Assembly: GCA_940337035.1 (NCBI GenBank)
Contig: CALNHX010007600.1
Coordinates: forward strand, 1-64,000
DNA from: Agriotes lineatus
Taxonomy: Eukaryota; Arthropoda; Insecta; Coleoptera; Elateridae
Reading direction: 5' to 3'
Length of the DNA stretch: 64,000 nucleotides
Of the stretch, positions 63,067 through 64,000 are shown piece by piece. The notes below the pieces were generated by a model. It ran no database searches and was not told the DNA's origin. It worked only from the letters and a program-made list of their open reading frames with translations. The translations under genes were made by a program, and so were the position numbers. Every line of letters starts with the position of its first letter. Position 1 is the first letter of the stretch.

Positions 63067-64000
63067 CTAAAGCTGTCTGTCTTTCGGTTTTGGCTTTCTT
63101 GTTCTGTTTCTAATCTTTGCAAGAGTTGTTTTTACAAATGGAGAATTAGATTCCGTTTCAAGGTAGTATACACCCCTAGCAGTCAGTGGAGTAGGGTTGC
63201 CCATAGGAATAGAATCATTCTCGCAGGAGCGCACTACGTAATCTCCCCAGGACCGACACTTCTTCGCTACAAACATTTTTTTACTGGCTATGCTCTCTGC
63301 AAAATATTGCCAGCTTCGTCCGTGGCTACAAGCCTCTATAATCTGCAACAAATTGGACAGTTTATTTCAGCGCTCAAATCTTAAACGATCCGTTCTTATC
63401 CAATCTGTTTTTACATTTATAACTGCAAAACCTTGAAACCGAGCTTTCCCTCCGACCGACAATTACCTCGGCCACTCCAAAGCATCCCGGCTGAGGGGGC
63501 ATCCCGCCATTTGGATAGAAATCCGCATGGCCTAGGCTTTGCATAACCCCAAGAACACCCCCACAAGTATGAATGACATCCACGAAGTTAGCGTCGCTGG
63601 GCAACAGGTGGTCGACTCGGAACCCATGGGTAAATCCCGGCAGGGCTGGATCTAGGGCTACCTTGCCTGTTAGAGAAGTAATAGTACGGCGTTCTACTCA
63701 CCTGTAATTCTCTCCACCTTTCCTTTAGAGACAGCTCGACCGGCAAACCCAGACACGTGTGCCCCCAAGCTGTGGCCAATTAGATGGATATTGCCCATTC
63801 TGGCACCATTTTCCACCAGGTGATCTAGGAACCTGGCGTAGCAGTTTCCTACTGTTTTCGTGTACGCCATGGGAATAGGGTAGAATATGTTGTCGGCGAT
63901 TTTGCTCCAGTCCAGGATGATAACATTGACGTCCCCTTGGAGCAAGTAAGCGTCCTTGATGTTAAGGCACGTGTCGCTGTGGCCGCTAGACAGCCAGCCA
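63067..64000 (-). CDS. Pancreatic-lipase-family gene (lipase/phospholipase A1-like), 3' part
   Basis: Secreted-type neutral lipase or phospholipase; the 5' part is beyond the window. Exons on minus: 64,000-63,702, 63,657-63,467 and 63,342-63,067. The first reads GWLSSGHSDTCLNIKDAYLL, VIILDWSKIADNIFYPIPMA and HLIGHSLGAHVSGFAG (nucleophile Ser in GHSLG). The second begins with the Asp motif (LDPALPGFTHG) and has ANFVDVIHTCGGVLGVMQ and PNGGMPPQPGC. The third has EACSHGRSWQYFAESI with the catalytic His. Intron 63,343-63,466 has clear GT-AG sites. The first intron is only 44 nt (63,658-63,701), or 35 nt if the nearer AG at 63,667-63,668 is used; the 44-nt choice gives the conserved ITALDPALPGF join. 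Intact triad. Confidence 0.87.

Overview
The window is AT-rich, intron-containing animal DNA. It is most likely from a transposon-loaded insect genome, possibly a beetle; the order is a guess. Host-type genes are few: an MFS sugar/trehalose transporter-like gene (58.4-59.8 kb), the 3' part of a pancreatic-lipase-family gene (63.1-64.0 kb, minus) and a five-exon gene with a tyrosine-recombinase (Crypton-like) domain (30.0-34.9 kb). Almost everything else is mobile DNA.

1-13.6 kb is most of a Polinton/Maverick (adintovirus-like) element. A spliced, protein-primed family B DNA polymerase lies on the plus strand. It converges on a very tightly packed minus-strand block: 110-aa basic/hydrophobic protein, conserved 232-aa protein, chromodomain integrase, minor capsid protein (one frameshift), basic 139-aa protein, double-jelly-roll-type major capsid protein, a protein of unknown role and an adenain-like protease. 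The packaging ATPase, a tRNA-Leu(UAA) gene and an orphan ORF lie toward the right end. The terminal repeat follows, with a tRNA-like Pol III unit, and it stops abruptly against a decayed Mutator-like transposase/YqaJ-exonuclease gene (13.5-15.9 kb). The left end of the element is outside the window.

16-30 kb is intergenic and repeat-rich: MITEs, a 116-bp tandem repeat, interleaved inverted repeats, an unusual GC-rich block (22.4-24.25 kb) with promoter-like motifs, and non-LTR retrotransposon fragments, one of them split by a SINE with a 13-bp target duplication.

37.5-49.6 kb is a three-level nest. A PIF/Harbinger transposase gene is split by a 5'-truncated non-LTR retrotransposon. That retrotransposon is in turn split by a ~10.2-kb near-perfect palindrome flanked by a 6-bp ATGTAT target duplication. 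The palindrome is a Polinton derivative. Each ~5.1-kb arm carries only the conserved 'PX-like' gene, a tRNA-Leu(CAA) gene, a long AT-rich repeat field and a terminal tRNA-like unit related to that of the first Polinton. No polymerase, integrase, capsid, protease or ATPase gene is present, so it looks like a non-autonomous, defective-interfering-like form mobilised in trans. I regard this as the most interesting object in the window.

50-62 kb holds further relics: a decayed DDE (Tc1/mariner-like) transposase, RT and Jockey fragments, a 39-bp minisatellite and a gag-like pseudogene. Named families are assigned by motif reading only; no database search or alignment program was used.
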